54,342 nt of DNA from Burkholderia arboris (GCF_902499125.1 NZ_CABVPX010000046.1:1-54342); one strand, 5' to 3'. Positions 8,183 through 17,151 are shown, counted from the first letter of the stretch. A program made the numbers and translations. Notes: generated by a model from the letters alone, not told the origin.

Positions 8183-9382
8183 GTGGCAGACGAGAGCGAT
8201 CTCGACAAGACCGAAGCCGCCACTCCCAGGCGCCGCGAGAAGGCGCGCGAGGAGGGGCAGGTCGCGCGTTCGCGCGAGCTGGCTTCGTTCGCGCTGCTCG
8301 CGGCCGGGTTCTACGGCGCATGGCTGCTCGCGGGCCCGTCGGGCGCACATCTGCAGGCGATGCTGCGCGGCGCGTTCACGTTCGATCGTGCGACCGCGTT
8401 CGACACGAACCGGATGCTGTCGGCCGCCGGCAGCGCGAGCCTCGAAGGCTTCGCCGCGCTGATGCCGATTCTCGCGCTCACCGGCGTCGCCGCCCTGCTC
8501 GCGCCGATGGCGCTTGGCGGCTGGCTGATTTCGCAAAAGACGTTCGAGCTGAAGTTCGACCGCCTGAACCCGATCTCGGGCCTCGGCCGGATCTTCTCGA
8601 TCCAGGGGCCGATCCAGCTCGGGATGTCGCTCGCGAAGACGCTGGTCGTCGGTCTGGTCGGCGGCATCGCGATCTGGCGCAGCAAGGACGAACTGCTCGG
8701 CCTCGCGACGCAGCCGCTCGGCGCCGCGCTGCCCGATGCGCTGCATCTGGTCGCCGTGTGCTGCGGCACGACGGTCGCCGGGATGCTGGTGGTCGCCGCG
8801 CTCGATGTGCCTTACCAAATCTGGCAGTACAACAAGAAGTTGCGCATGACGAAGGAAGAAGTGAAGCGCGAGCATCGCGAGAACGAAGGCGATCCGCACG
8901 TGAAGGGGCGGATCCGCCAGCAGCAGCGCGCGATCGCGCGCCGCCGGATGATGGCGGCCGTGCCGAAGGCCGACGTGGTCGTCACGAACCCGACGCACTT
9001 CGCCGTCGCGCTGCAATACACGGACGGCGAGATGCGCGCGCCGAAGGTCGTCGCGAAGGGCGTGAACCTCGTCGCCGCGCGCATCCGCGAACTCGCGGCC
9101 GAACACAACGTGCCGCTGCTCGAAGCGCCGCCGCTCGCGCGTGCGCTGTATCACAACGTCGAACTCGAGCGCGAGATCCCCGGCACGCTGTACTCGGCCG
9201 TCGCCGAAGTGCTCGCGTGGGTCTACCAGCTCAAGCGCTTCCGTTCGGAAGGCGGCGCGTTCCCGGCGGTGCCGGTCGATCTCGACGTGCCGGCCGAACT
9301 CGACAAGGGCACGTCGGTGGCCGCCGAAGACGAACGCGAAGAAGCCGAAGACACGCTCGGCAAGCAAGGAGCCTCCCGGTGA
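8183..9382 (+). CDS. flhB: Flagellar type III export protein FlhB
   Basis: FlhB is an export-gate membrane protein that switches substrate specificity from rod/hook to filament proteins. The 399-residue sequence starts ADESDLDKTEAATPRRREKAREEG, a family hallmark, and has four hydrophobic segments between about residues 30 and 210. It also has a basic cytoplasmic linker and the autocleavage motif NPTH at residues 269-272, the same numbering as in Salmonella FlhB. GTG 8183 with ACTGGAGG upstream (8170-8177) was chosen; an in-frame ATG at 8138 would add 15 residues not typical of the family. flhA follows after an unusual 199-base spacer. Confidence 0.97.
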   Translation: MADESDLDKTEAATPRRREKAREEGQVARSRELASFALLAAGFYGAWLLAGPSGAHLQAMLRGAFTFDRATAFDTNRMLSAAGSASLEGFAALMPILALTGVAALLAPMALGGWLISQKTFELKFDRLNPISGLGRIFSIQGPIQLGMSLAKTLVVGLVGGIAIWRSKDELLGLATQPLGAALPDALHLVAVCCGTTVAGMLVVAALDVPYQIWQYNKKLRMTKEEVKREHRENEGDPHVKGRIRQQQRAIARRRMMAAVPKADVVVTNPTHFAVALQYTDGEMRAPKVVAKGVNLVAARIRELAAEHNVPLLEAPPLARALYHNVELEREIPGTLYSAVAEVLAWVYQLKRFRSEGGAFPAVPVDLDVPAELDKGTSVAAEDEREEAEDTLGKQGASR

Positions 9383-9581
9383 TTAGCCCCCACGCTCACA
9401 TGCTTGGCATGGGACCGGAGTACGCGCTGAAGCGCTACGCCGGATCGACACGTTCGCGGCTCTCCGAGGGGGCGGCTGCCGTCCACGGCCGGCTTTGCAA
9501 AGCCGGCCGGCTGCGCGGGTGCGGAGCGATGCTCCGCGAATTCCCCGCTACGCCCCTTGGGTCGGCCCGGCGGGAGGCGGC
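9383..9581 (+). repeat. flhB-flhA spacer with inverted repeats
   Basis: The spacer is long for an otherwise overlapping operon. It contains a perfect hairpin near 9486-9513 (GGCCGGCTTTGCAAAGCCGG), a second one near 9520-9539 (TGCGGAGC/GCTCCGC) and G/C-rich flanks. It resembles a small intergenic repeat element that could act as an RNA processing or partial termination site within the operon. No gene is evident in it. Confidence 0.55.
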
Positions 9582-11681
9582 ATGAGCACCCCGACCGGCC
9601 TGTTCGCGAAGCGCCCGAACCTGCTGGCAGGCACGAACCTGCGCGCGCTCGCGGGCCCGATCCTCATCTGCATGATCCTGGGGATGATGATCCTGCCGCT
9701 GCCGCCGCTGCTGCTGGATCTGTTGTTCACGTTCAACATCGCGCTGTCGGTGATGGTGCTGCTCGTCAGCATGTACACGATGAAGCCGCTCGACTTCGCG
9801 GCGTTCCCGAGCGTGCTGCTGTTCTCGACGCTGCTGCGCCTGTCGCTGAACGTCGCGTCGACGCGCGTCGTGCTGCTCGAGGGCCACACGGGCCCCGACG
9901 CGGCCGGCCAGGTGATCGAGGCGTTCGGCCACTTCCTCGTCGGCGGCAACTTCGCGGTCGGCATCGTCGTGTTCGTGATCCTGATGATCATCAACTTCAT
10001 GGTGATCACGAAGGGCGCGGGGCGGATCGCCGAAGTGTCCGCGCGCTTCACGCTCGATGCGATGCCCGGCAAGCAGATGGCGATCGACGCCGACCTGAAC
10101 GCGGGCCTCATCAACGAGGAACAGGCCCGCAAGCGCCGCCAGGCCGTGTCGCAGGAGGCCGAGTTCTACGGGTCGATGGACGGCGCGTCGAAGTTCGTGC
10201 GCGGCGACGCGATCGCCGGCCTGATCATCATGGCGATCAACGTGATCGGCGGGCTGATCGTCGGGATGGTCCAGCACGACATGAGCTTCGCGGCGGCCGG
10301 CACGAACTACACGCTGCTGACGATCGGCGACGGCCTCGTCGCACAGATCCCGTCGCTCGTGATCTCGACCGCGGCCGGCGTGATCGTGTCGCGCGTCGCG
10401 ACCGACGAGGACATCGGCACGCAGATCACCGGCCAGCTGTTCACGAACCCGCGCGTGCTGGCGATCACCGGCGTGATCATCGTGATCATGGGGCTGATCC
10501 CCGGGATGCCGCATTTCGCGTTCCTCGGGCTCGGCGGCGGCGCGATCTGGCTGGCCCGCACGCAGACCAAGCGCGCGGCGGCCCGCAAGGCGGCCGGCGA
10601 CGTGAGCGACATCGCACCGCCCGCCGTGCTGCCGTCCGACAGCCACGAGGCGACCTGGGACGACGTGCAGCTGATCGACCCGCTCGGCCTCGAAGTCGGC
10701 TACCGGCTGATCCCGCTCGTCGACAAGAACAGCGACGGCGAGCTGCTCAAGCGGATCAAGAGCATCCGCAAGAAATTCGCGCAGGAAATCGGCTTCCTGC
10801 CGCCGGTGATCCATATCCGCGACAACCTCGAACTGCGGCCGAACGCATACCGGATCGCGCTGAAGGGCGTCGAGATCGGCGTCGGCGAAGTGTTCCCGGG
10901 CCAGTGGCTCGCGATCAACCCGGGCCAGGTGACGGCCGCGCTGCCGGGCGCCGTCACGCAGGATCCCGCGTTCGGGCTGCCGGCCGTGTGGATCGACGTC
11001 GCGCTGCGCGAGCAGGCGCAGGTGTACGGCTACACGGTGGTCGACGCGAGCACGGTCGTCGCGACGCACCTGAACCATCTCGTTGTCCAGCACGCGGCCG
11101 AGCTGCTCGGCCGCCAGGAAGTGCAGGCGCTCGTCGAGCGCACCGGCAAGGACGCACCGTCGCTCGTCGAGGACCTCGTGCCGAAGACGATCTCGCTGAC
11201 GACGCTGCAGAAGGTGCTGCAGAACCTGCTCGAGGAAGGCGTGCCGATCCGCGACATGCGCACGATCCTCGAGGCCGTGTCCGAGCATGCGGGCCGCGGC
11301 GATGCGTTCGAGATCACGGCCGCCGTGCGGCTCGCGCTCGGCCGCGCGATCACGCAGCAGTGGTATCCGGGCGCCGGCGAAATGCAGGTGATGGGCCTCG
11401 ACGCGAATCTGGAGCGCGTGCTGTCGCAGGCGCTCGCCACCGGCGCGAACCCGGGCCTCGAACCCGGCCTCGCGCACAACCTTCTGACCGGCACGCAGCA
11501 AGCGATGCTGCGTCAACAAAATCTTGGGCTGCCGCCGGTGCTGCTCGTGCAGCACGCGCTGCGCGCGATGCTCGCGCGTTTCCTGCGCCGCAGCCTGCCG
11601 CAATTGAAAGTGCTGTCGTATGCCGAAGTGCCGGACACACGCACGATCAAAGTCGTTAACGTCATCGGGGGTTCCGCTTGA
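9582..11681 (+). CDS. flhA: Flagellar biosynthesis protein FlhA
   Basis: FlhA is the main export-gate component and couples proton flow to secretion. The 699-residue protein has a hydrophobic N-terminal half with about eight membrane segments and the conserved cytoplasmic loop (FTLDAMPGKQMAIDADLNAG, GSMDGASKFVRGDAIAG). It continues with a cytoplasmic half of four subdomains that dock chaperone-substrate complexes (PGQWLAINPG, VDASTVVATHLNHLV). ATG 9582 after GGGAGGCGG was chosen over an in-frame upstream ATG at 9495, which would add 29 non-family residues. The stop overlaps the TTG start of flhF. Confidence 0.97.
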   Translation: MSTPTGLFAKRPNLLAGTNLRALAGPILICMILGMMILPLPPLLLDLLFTFNIALSVMVLLVSMYTMKPLDFAAFPSVLLFSTLLRLSLNVASTRVVLLEGHTGPDAAGQVIEAFGHFLVGGNFAVGIVVFVILMIINFMVITKGAGRIAEVSARFTLDAMPGKQMAIDADLNAGLINEEQARKRRQAVSQEAEFYGSMDGASKFVRGDAIAGLIIMAINVIGGLIVGMVQHDMSFAAAGTNYTLLTIGDGLVAQIPSLVISTAAGVIVSRVATDEDIGTQITGQLFTNPRVLAITGVIIVIMGLIPGMPHFAFLGLGGGAIWLARTQTKRAAARKAAGDVSDIAPPAVLPSDSHEATWDDVQLIDPLGLEVGYRLIPLVDKNSDGELLKRIKSIRKKFAQEIGFLPPVIHIRDNLELRPNAYRIALKGVEIGVGEVFPGQWLAINPGQVTAALPGAVTQDPAFGLPAVWIDVALREQAQVYGYTVVDASTVVATHLNHLVVQHAAELLGRQEVQALVERTGKDAPSLVEDLVPKTISLTTLQKVLQNLLEEGVPIRDMRTILEAVSEHAGRGDAFEITAAVRLALGRAITQQWYPGAGEMQVMGLDANLERVLSQALATGANPGLEPGLAHNLLTGTQQAMLRQQNLGLPPVLLVQHALRAMLARFLRRSLPQLKVLSYAEVPDTRTIKVVNVIGGSA

Positions 11682-13438
11682 ACATTCGCAAATTCACCGG
11701 CGCAACGAGCCGCGACGCACTTCGTCTCGTGCGCGAGGCGCTCGGCGCCGACGCGGTCGTGCTGTCGAACCGCACGCTCGATGACGGCAGCGTCGAAATC
11801 GTTGCACTCGCCGATTCGGACCTCGCCGCGGTGGCGCCCCCCGCCGCCCGCCCGCGCCTCGCCACGCCGCGCCTGCCGGAATCCGTGCCGGCGGCCGCCG
11901 TGCCGGGCATCGTGTCGCGCCCGGGCGCCGTCCCGGCTCGTCCGGCCATCAATCCGTACGCGGCCGGCGAAGGCGGGCTGCCGGACGTGTTCTCGTCCGT
12001 GTTCGGCGCGAGCGCTGACGCGGAAGAGCTGGACGCGCATCCTTCGCTGCCCGACGCGGACGCGGCATCGCCGTCGATCGCCGCGCCAGCCGCCGGAACG
12101 CCGGCCGCCGGAGCGCCGGCCGCCGCTTCCGAACCCGCGCCGTGGCTGGTCGAGCACGCGAAGCGCCTGACGCAGCAGCGCGACGCGCTGATCGCGCGTG
12201 CGCAGGCGCCTGCCGCGCCGCAGCCCGCACCCGCGCCGCAGGCCGCCGCCAGCACGACGCCGCCCGACTGGGCGCGCGACATCGTGCGCGACGCCGAGCG
12301 CCGGATCCCGGCCGCCGCGACTCGCACGCCCGACACGGGCGCCACGTCCGCTGCCAAGGCGGCCGAACGCGCGCGCCTGTCCGCCGATGCGGCCGCCGCG
12401 GTGGCCGATGCGGTGAAGTCGCGCATCGAGCGGATCGTCAACGACACGGTGATGCAGGAGCTCGGCGCGCTGCGCGGGATGATGGAAGAGCAGTTCGACA
12501 GCCTGAGGTGGCACGACCGCCAGCGTCGCAGCGCCGTGCATGGCGCGCTGACGAAGCACCTGTTTGCGGCCGGCTTCTCCGCGCAGCTCGTGCGGATGCT
12601 GGTCGACAACCTGCCGTCCGGCGACGGCGCGCAGACTTTCGAGCAGGCTGCCGAATGGGCGCAGTCGGTGCTCGCGTCGAACCTGCCGGTGCTCGACAGC
12701 GAGGATGCGCTGATGGAGCGCGGCGGCGTGTTCGCTCTGATGGGGCCGACGGGCGTCGGCAAGACGACGACCACGGCGAAGCTGGCCGCGCGCTGCGTGA
12801 TGCGCTTCGGCGCGAGCAAGGTCGCGCTGCTGACCACCGACAGCTACCGGATCGGTGGCCACGAGCAGCTGCGCATCTTCGGCAAGATCCTCGGCGTGCC
12901 GGTCCACGCGGTGAAGGATGCGGGCGATCTCGCGCTCGCGCTGTCCGAACTGCGCAACAAGCACATCGTGCTGATCGACACGATCGGGATGAGCCAGCGC
13001 GATCGCGCGGTGTCCGACCAGATCGCGATGCTGCACGGCGCGAACACTCCGGTGCAGCGCCTGCTGCTGCTGAACGCGACGAGCCACGGCGACACGCTCA
13101 ACGAAGTCGTGCAGGCGTACCGCAGCGCGGGCGAGCATCCGCATGCGGCATCCCCGGACCTCGCCGGCTGCATCCTCACGAAGCTCGACGAGGCGACTCA
13201 CCTCGGCGGCGTGCTCGATACGGTGATCCGCTACAAGCTGCCGATCCACTACGTGTCGACCGGCCAGAAGGTGCCGGAGAACCTGTACGTCGCGTCGACC
13301 AAATTCCTGCTGAAGAGCGCGTTCTGTGTGCCGCGCGACGGCTCGCCCTTCGTGCCGCAGGACGAGGACATGCCGACGCTGCTGTCCGCATTGACCGCAC
13401 GTTCCACTGCCGAGCTGCACGAGGTGCGATTTGGATAA
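11678..13438 (+). CDS. flhF: Flagellar SRP-type GTPase FlhF
   Basis: FlhF marks the flagellar assembly site at the pole and recruits early structural parts. The 586-residue protein has a short N-terminal basic domain (NIRKFTGATSRDALRLVREALG) and a long Ala/Pro-rich low-complexity linker (about 50-245). The C-terminal NG GTPase domain carries the P-loop GPTGVGKTTTTAKLA (Lys362), LLTTDSYRIGGHEQL and DTIGMSQRD. It starts with TTG overlapping the flhA stop (TTGA) and its end overlaps the flhG start by eight bases, so flhA-flhF-flhG are translationally coupled. Its partner FlhG is encoded next. Confidence 0.96.
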   Translation: MNIRKFTGATSRDALRLVREALGADAVVLSNRTLDDGSVEIVALADSDLAAVAPPAARPRLATPRLPESVPAAAVPGIVSRPGAVPARPAINPYAAGEGGLPDVFSSVFGASADAEELDAHPSLPDADAASPSIAAPAAGTPAAGAPAAASEPAPWLVEHAKRLTQQRDALIARAQAPAAPQPAPAPQAAASTTPPDWARDIVRDAERRIPAAATRTPDTGATSAAKAAERARLSADAAAAVADAVKSRIERIVNDTVMQELGALRGMMEEQFDSLRWHDRQRRSAVHGALTKHLFAAGFSAQLVRMLVDNLPSGDGAQTFEQAAEWAQSVLASNLPVLDSEDALMERGGVFALMGPTGVGKTTTTAKLAARCVMRFGASKVALLTTDSYRIGGHEQLRIFGKILGVPVHAVKDAGDLALALSELRNKHIVLIDTIGMSQRDRAVSDQIAMLHGANTPVQRLLLLNATSHGDTLNEVVQAYRSAGEHPHAASPDLAGCILTKLDEATHLGGVLDTVIRYKLPIHYVSTGQKVPENLYVASTKFLLKSAFCVPRDGSPFVPQDEDMPTLLSALTARSTAELHEVRFG

Positions 13439-14249
13439 ACGGATCATCGATCAGGCCGAAGGGCTGCGGCGCCTGCTCGCCGGGCGCGCGTCGCGCATCG
13501 TCGCGGTGACGGGCGGGCCGGCGGGTGTCGGCTGCACGTCCACCATCGTGAACCTCGCGGCGGCGCTCGCATCGCTCGGCAAGGACGTGCTCGTCGTCGA
13601 CGAACGTGCCGACGTGCACTCGGCCAGCGCGACGCTGGCCGGCGCATGGCTGCGCGACGGCGAACGCACGCGGGTGGCGGCCGGCTTCGGCCTGTGCGCC
13701 GCCGCACGGCTCGCGCGGGCCGGCTACAGCGACGCGCAGCTGAGCGATTTCATCGACGGCCCGGCCGATATCGTCCTCGTCGACGCGCAGCTCGGCGCCG
13801 ACGGTTCGTTCTCGGCGCTCGCCCGCGAAGCGCACGACGTGCTGGTCGTCACGCGGGTCGCCGCGCAGGCGATCACCGAGGCGTACGCGTGCATGAAGCG
13901 GCTGCATTTCGCGCATGCGTTCGCGCAGTTCCGCGTGCTGACCAATCACGTCGGCAGCCATGCGGACGCGAAGACCGCCTTCGACAACCTCGCGGGCGTC
14001 GCGAGCCGCTACCTGACCGTGTCGATCGCCGACGCGGGTTGCGTGAGCGCCGATCCGCTCGTCGAGCATGCGCGCGAACTGACGCATGCGGTGGTCGATG
14101 CGTTCCCGTCGTCGGCCGCCGCGCGCGACTACCGGCAGATTGCCGCGGACCTGCTGTACTGGCCGATGCGCCCGCGTTCGGGTGCGGGTCGCGCCGTCCA
14201 CGCGGGTGGCAAGCCGTCGTATGAGGCGGGCGCGGCACACGCCGCGTGA
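13431..14249 (+). CDS. flhG: FlhG-like MinD/ParA family protein with degenerate ATP-binding loop
   Basis: By position after flhF and by sequence this is FlhG, which limits flagellar number by acting on FlhF. The N terminus holds DQAEGLRRL (residues 7-15), matching the DQAxxLR segment by which FlhG activates the FlhF GTPase. The P-loop reads TGGPAGVGCTST: the catalytic lysine of the deviant Walker A motif is Cys35, and the first signature lysine is also absent. Walker A' (LVVDERAD) and Walker B (LVDAQLG) are weak too. I infer that ATP hydrolysis is impaired while FlhF stimulation is kept. 272 residues; TTG start. Confidence 0.88.
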   Translation: MDKRIIDQAEGLRRLLAGRASRIVAVTGGPAGVGCTSTIVNLAAALASLGKDVLVVDERADVHSASATLAGAWLRDGERTRVAAGFGLCAAARLARAGYSDAQLSDFIDGPADIVLVDAQLGADGSFSALAREAHDVLVVTRVAAQAITEAYACMKRLHFAHAFAQFRVLTNHVGSHADAKTAFDNLAGVASRYLTVSIADAGCVSADPLVEHARELTHAVVDAFPSSAAARDYRQIAADLLYWPMRPRSGAGRAVHAGGKPSYEAGAAHAA

Positions 14250-14267
14250 GCGCCTAAGGAGAGAGCC

Positions 14268-15002
14268 ATGATGTACAACGCTCAAGGAAAGATGTCCCAG
14301 GCCGACGTGCTCGCGCAATACGCGCCGCTCGTGCGCCGCCTCGGGCTGCAGCTCGTCGCGAAGATGCCGGCGAGCGTCGATCTCGACGACCTGATCCAGG
14401 CTGGCATGATCGGCCTGATGGACGCGGCCGGCCGCTACAAGGAAGACCAGGGCGCGCAGTTCGAGACCTACGCGACGCAGCGCATCCGCGGCGCGATGCT
14501 CGACGAGCTGCGCAGCAACGACTGGCTGCCGCGCAGCCTGCGCAAGACGTCGCGCGAGGTCGAGCACGCGGTGCACCAGGTCGAGCAGCATCTCGGCCGC
14601 TCGGCGAGCGAGACCGAGATCGCGGAACACCTGAACATGCCGCTCGACGAATACCAGGGGATGCTGCAGGACCTGCACGGTAGCCAGCTCATCTACTACG
14701 AGGATTTCGACCGCGCGGCCGACGACGAGCCGTTCCTCGACCGTTATCGTGTCGATCACGCCGATCCGCTGTCGGCGCTGCTCGACGAGCACCTGCGCGA
14801 GGCCCTCGTCGAGGCGATCGAGCGGCTGCCGGAGCGCGAGAAGCTGCTGATGTCGCTGTACTACGAACGGGGTCTGAATCTGCGCGAGATCGGCGCGGTG
14901 CTCGAAGTGAGCGAGTCGCGCGTGTGCCAGCTGCACAGCCAGGCCGTCGCGCGCCTGCGTGCGCGGCTGCGCGAACAGGCGTGGGTCGGCGCGGAATCCT
15001 GA
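14268..15002 (+). CDS. fliA: Flagellar sigma factor FliA (sigma-28)
   Basis: This 244-residue RNA polymerase sigma factor transcribes late flagellar and chemotaxis genes. Region 2 is seen in YAPLVRRLGLQLVAKMP, VDLDDLIQAGMIGLMDAAGRY and FETYATQRIRGAMLDELR. Region 3 covers WLPRSLRKTSREVEHA, and region 4 contains ERLPEREKLLMSLYYERGLNLREIGAVLEVSESRVCQLHSQA, quoted here only as a span (about residues 184-226), with the helix-turn-helix. ATG 14268 follows AAGGAGAGA (14256-14264); ATG 14271 directly after is an alternative. It closes the flhB-flhA-flhF-flhG-fliA operon. Confidence 0.97.
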   Translation: MMYNAQGKMSQADVLAQYAPLVRRLGLQLVAKMPASVDLDDLIQAGMIGLMDAAGRYKEDQGAQFETYATQRIRGAMLDELRSNDWLPRSLRKTSREVEHAVHQVEQHLGRSASETEIAEHLNMPLDEYQGMLQDLHGSQLIYYEDFDRAADDEPFLDRYRVDHADPLSALLDEHLREALVEAIERLPEREKLLMSLYYERGLNLREIGAVLEVSESRVCQLHSQAVARLRARLREQAWVGAES

Positions 15003-15061
15003 CCCTTTGCTGACGGCCGCGCGCGCCGACGCCGCGCGCTCGTGCCAGGGTTGCGCGGTGC

Positions 15062-15092
15062 TTGCGCATTCCGCGCGCCGATTTGCTACAAT
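15062..15092 (+). promoter_or_regulatory. Probable promoter of the ahcY transcript
   Basis: An extended -10 element, TGCTACAAT (hexamer TACAAT at 15087-15092), lies with a weak -35 TTGCGC at 15062-15067 (19-base spacing). The inferred transcription start near 15099 falls a few bases before the first paired base of the riboswitch, as expected. Confidence 0.6.
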
Positions 15093-15104
15093 CCCCTCCG
15101 TTTT

Positions 15105-15210
15105 CCGAGGAGCGTTGCGACGGACATCTGTGTCCGCCAGGCTCGGAAGGCTTCACCAAGCAGCCGTGCGGCGATGTCGCGCCGGCCCCGCTTCCTGAAC
15201 GGCGCTCACG
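15105..15210 (+). ncRNA. S-adenosylhomocysteine (SAH) riboswitch
   Basis: The ahcY leader contains the conserved SAH-riboswitch blocks in order: CCGAGGAGCGTTGCGACGG at 15105-15123, CCAGGCTCGG ending at 15146, and AACGGCGCTCACG ending at 15210. Pairing P1 is CCGAG (15105-15109) with CTCGG (15142-15146). A hairpin GGACA/TGTCC lies at 15122-15134, and the pseudoknot is GAGCG (15110-15114) with CGCTC (15203-15207). This class is known upstream of ahcY in beta- and gamma-proteobacteria and turns the gene on when SAH accumulates. The 3' pseudoknot strand is 26 bases before the ribosome binding site at 15233-15241, compatible with control of translation initiation. Confidence 0.9.
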
Positions 15211-15246
15211 TCACCAATCTAGAAACTTTTTAGAAAGGAGGGCGTG

Positions 15247-16665
15247 ATGAACGCCATTATCGATTCCAAGGCTTCCCACGATTACGTCGTCGCCGACATG
15301 GCGCTGGCCGGCTGGGGCCGCAAGGAACTCAACATCGCCGAGACCGAAATGCCGGGCCTCGTGCAGATCCGCGACGAATACAAGGCAGAGCAGCCGCTGA
15401 AGGGCGCGCGCATTGCCGGTTCGCTGCACATGACGATCCAGACGGGCGTGCTGATCGAGACGCTGAAGGCGCTCGGCGCGGACGTCCGCTGGGCGTCGTG
15501 CAACATCTTCTCGACGCAGGATCACGCTGCGGCCGCGATCGTCGAAGCCGGCACGCCGGTGTTCGCGTTCAAGGGCGAATCGCTCGACGAATACTGGGAG
15601 TTCTCGCACCGCATCTTCGAATGGCCGAACGGCGAATTCGCGAACATGATCCTGGACGACGGCGGCGACGCAACGCTGCTGCTGATCCTCGGCTCGAAGG
15701 CCGAGAAGGACCGTTCGGTGATCGCGAAGCCGACCAACGAGGAAGAAGTCGCGCTGTACAAGTCGATCGCGAAGCACCTCGACATCGACGCGACCTGGTA
15801 CTCGAAGCGCCTCGCGCACATCAAGGGCGTGACCGAGGAAACCACGACCGGCGTGCACCGCCTGTACCAGATGGAAAAGGACGGCCGCCTGCCGTTCCCG
15901 GCGTTCAACGTGAACGATTCGGTCACGAAGTCGAAGTTCGACAACCTGTACGGCTGCCGCGAGTCGCTGGTCGACGGCATCAAGCGCGCGACCGACGTGA
16001 TGATCGCGGGCAAGGTCGCGGTCGTCGCGGGCTACGGCGACGTGGGCAAGGGCTGCGCGCAGTCGCTGCGCGGCCTCGGCGCGACCGTGTGGGTCACCGA
16101 AATCGATCCGATCTGCGCGCTGCAGGCGGCGATGGAAGGCTACCGCGTCGTGACGATGGAATACGCAGCCGACAAGGCCGACATCTTCGTGACGGCCACC
16201 GGCAACTTCCACGTGATCGGCCATGACCACATGAAGGCGATGCGCCACAACGCGATCGTCTGCAACATCGGTCACTTCGATTCGGAAATCGACGTTGCGT
16301 CGACTCGCCAGTACCAGTGGGAAAACATCAAGCCGCAGGTCGACCACATCATTTTCCCGGACGGCAAGCGCGTGATCCTGCTGGCGGAAGGCCGCCTCGT
16401 GAACCTCGGCTGCGCGACCGGCCACCCGTCGTTCGTGATGTCGAACTCGTTCGCGAACCAGACGCTCGCGCAGATCGAGCTGTTCGTGCGCGGCAACGAG
16501 TACGAGAACAAGGTGTACGTGCTGCCGAAGCATCTCGATGAAAAGGTCGCGCGCCTGCACCTCGCGCGCATCGGCGCGAACCTGTCCGTGCTGTCGGACG
16601 AGCAGGCTTCGTACATCGGCGTGCAGAAGGACGGCCCGTTCAAGCCGAACCACTACCGCTACTGA
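15247..16665 (+). CDS. ahcY: Adenosylhomocysteinase (SAH hydrolase)
   Basis: AhcY splits S-adenosylhomocysteine to adenosine and homocysteine with bound NAD, relieving inhibition of methyltransferases. The 472-residue length fits the family. Seen are the substrate-domain segments WGRKELNIAETEMPGL and IAGSLHMTIQT and the NAD-binding Rossmann motif VVAGYGDVGKGCAQSLRG. VCNIGHFDSEID and the C-terminal KPNHYRY that reaches into the partner subunit are also present. ATG 15247 was preferred over GTG 15244 because it is spaced better from AAAGGAGGG (15233-15241). It is controlled by the SAH riboswitch in its leader, and metF lies downstream in the same direction. Confidence 0.98.
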   Translation: MNAIIDSKASHDYVVADMALAGWGRKELNIAETEMPGLVQIRDEYKAEQPLKGARIAGSLHMTIQTGVLIETLKALGADVRWASCNIFSTQDHAAAAIVEAGTPVFAFKGESLDEYWEFSHRIFEWPNGEFANMILDDGGDATLLLILGSKAEKDRSVIAKPTNEEEVALYKSIAKHLDIDATWYSKRLAHIKGVTEETTTGVHRLYQMEKDGRLPFPAFNVNDSVTKSKFDNLYGCRESLVDGIKRATDVMIAGKVAVVAGYGDVGKGCAQSLRGLGATVWVTEIDPICALQAAMEGYRVVTMEYAADKADIFVTATGNFHVIGHDHMKAMRHNAIVCNIGHFDSEIDVASTRQYQWENIKPQVDHIIFPDGKRVILLAEGRLVNLGCATGHPSFVMSNSFANQTLAQIELFVRGNEYENKVYVLPKHLDEKVARLHLARIGANLSVLSDEQASYIGVQKDGPFKPNHYRY

Positions 16666-16671
16666 TGTACG

Positions 16672-16724
16672 GCCGCCGCCGTGCCGTGCGCGCCCCGCTG
16701 CGGGGCGTGCGGCGCGGCGGCGGC
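16672..16724 (+). terminator. Large G/C hairpin between ahcY and the membrane protein gene
   Basis: Nested arms GCCGCCGCC (16672-16680) with GGCGGCGGC (16716-16724) and CGCCCCG with CGGGGCG (16691-16697, 16701-16707) form a very stable structure right after the ahcY stop. There is no T-run, so it may be a processing or stability element instead of a true terminator. Confidence 0.45.
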
Positions 16725-16763
16725 GATTGATCGTACCGATCGACCACCGAACCGGAGCACTCC

Positions 16764-17117
16764 ATGAGCGTCATCCTCACCTGGGTCATCAACGCGCTCG
16801 CGCTGCTGATCATCACGTACCTCGTGCCGTCGATCCACATCAAGAGCTTCGGCACCGCGCTGATCATCGCGGTCGTGCTCGGGCTGATCAACACGGTGAT
16901 CCGCCCGGTGCTGATCCTGCTGACGCTGCCCGTCACGATCGTCACGCTCGGGGTGTTCATCCTCGTCGTGAACGCGTTGTGCTTCTGGTTCGCGTCGTCG
17001 CTGCTGAAGGGCTTCGAGGTGTCGGGGTTCTGGTCCGCGTTCTTCGGTTCGATCCTGTACAGCATCGTGTCGTGGCTGCTGTCCGCCCTGATCTTCGGCC
17101 AGCGCGACATCGGCTGA
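16764..17117 (+). CDS. Phage-holin-family (YvlD-like) small membrane protein
   Basis: A 117-residue integral membrane protein with four hydrophobic segments (about residues 3-24, 29-48, 53-78 and 88-110) and the conserved NTVIRPVLILLTLPVTIVT region. I recognise the family annotated as phage holin family or mycobacterial 4-TMS holin. The name comes from similarity only and no lysis role is implied. It lies between ahcY and metF in the methyl-cycle gene run, with GGAGCACTCC just before ATG 16764 and 34 bases to the metF start. Confidence 0.85.
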   Translation: MSVILTWVINALALLIITYLVPSIHIKSFGTALIIAVVLGLINTVIRPVLILLTLPVTIVTLGVFILVVNALCFWFASSLLKGFEVSGFWSAFFGSILYSIVSWLLSALIFGQRDIG

Positions 17118-17151
17118 GGGCGGGCGGGCGCAGGCCCAACCCCATCGAATC

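Noticed and set aside
9435..11603. Very long open frame on the minus strand opposite flhA (722 codons)
   Set aside because: Its translation is low-complexity Arg/His/Ala/Asp, typical of the antisense of a high-GC gene; flhA itself is unmistakable.
11513..13447. Long minus-strand frame opposite flhF
   Set aside because: Same compositional artefact; no domain is visible.
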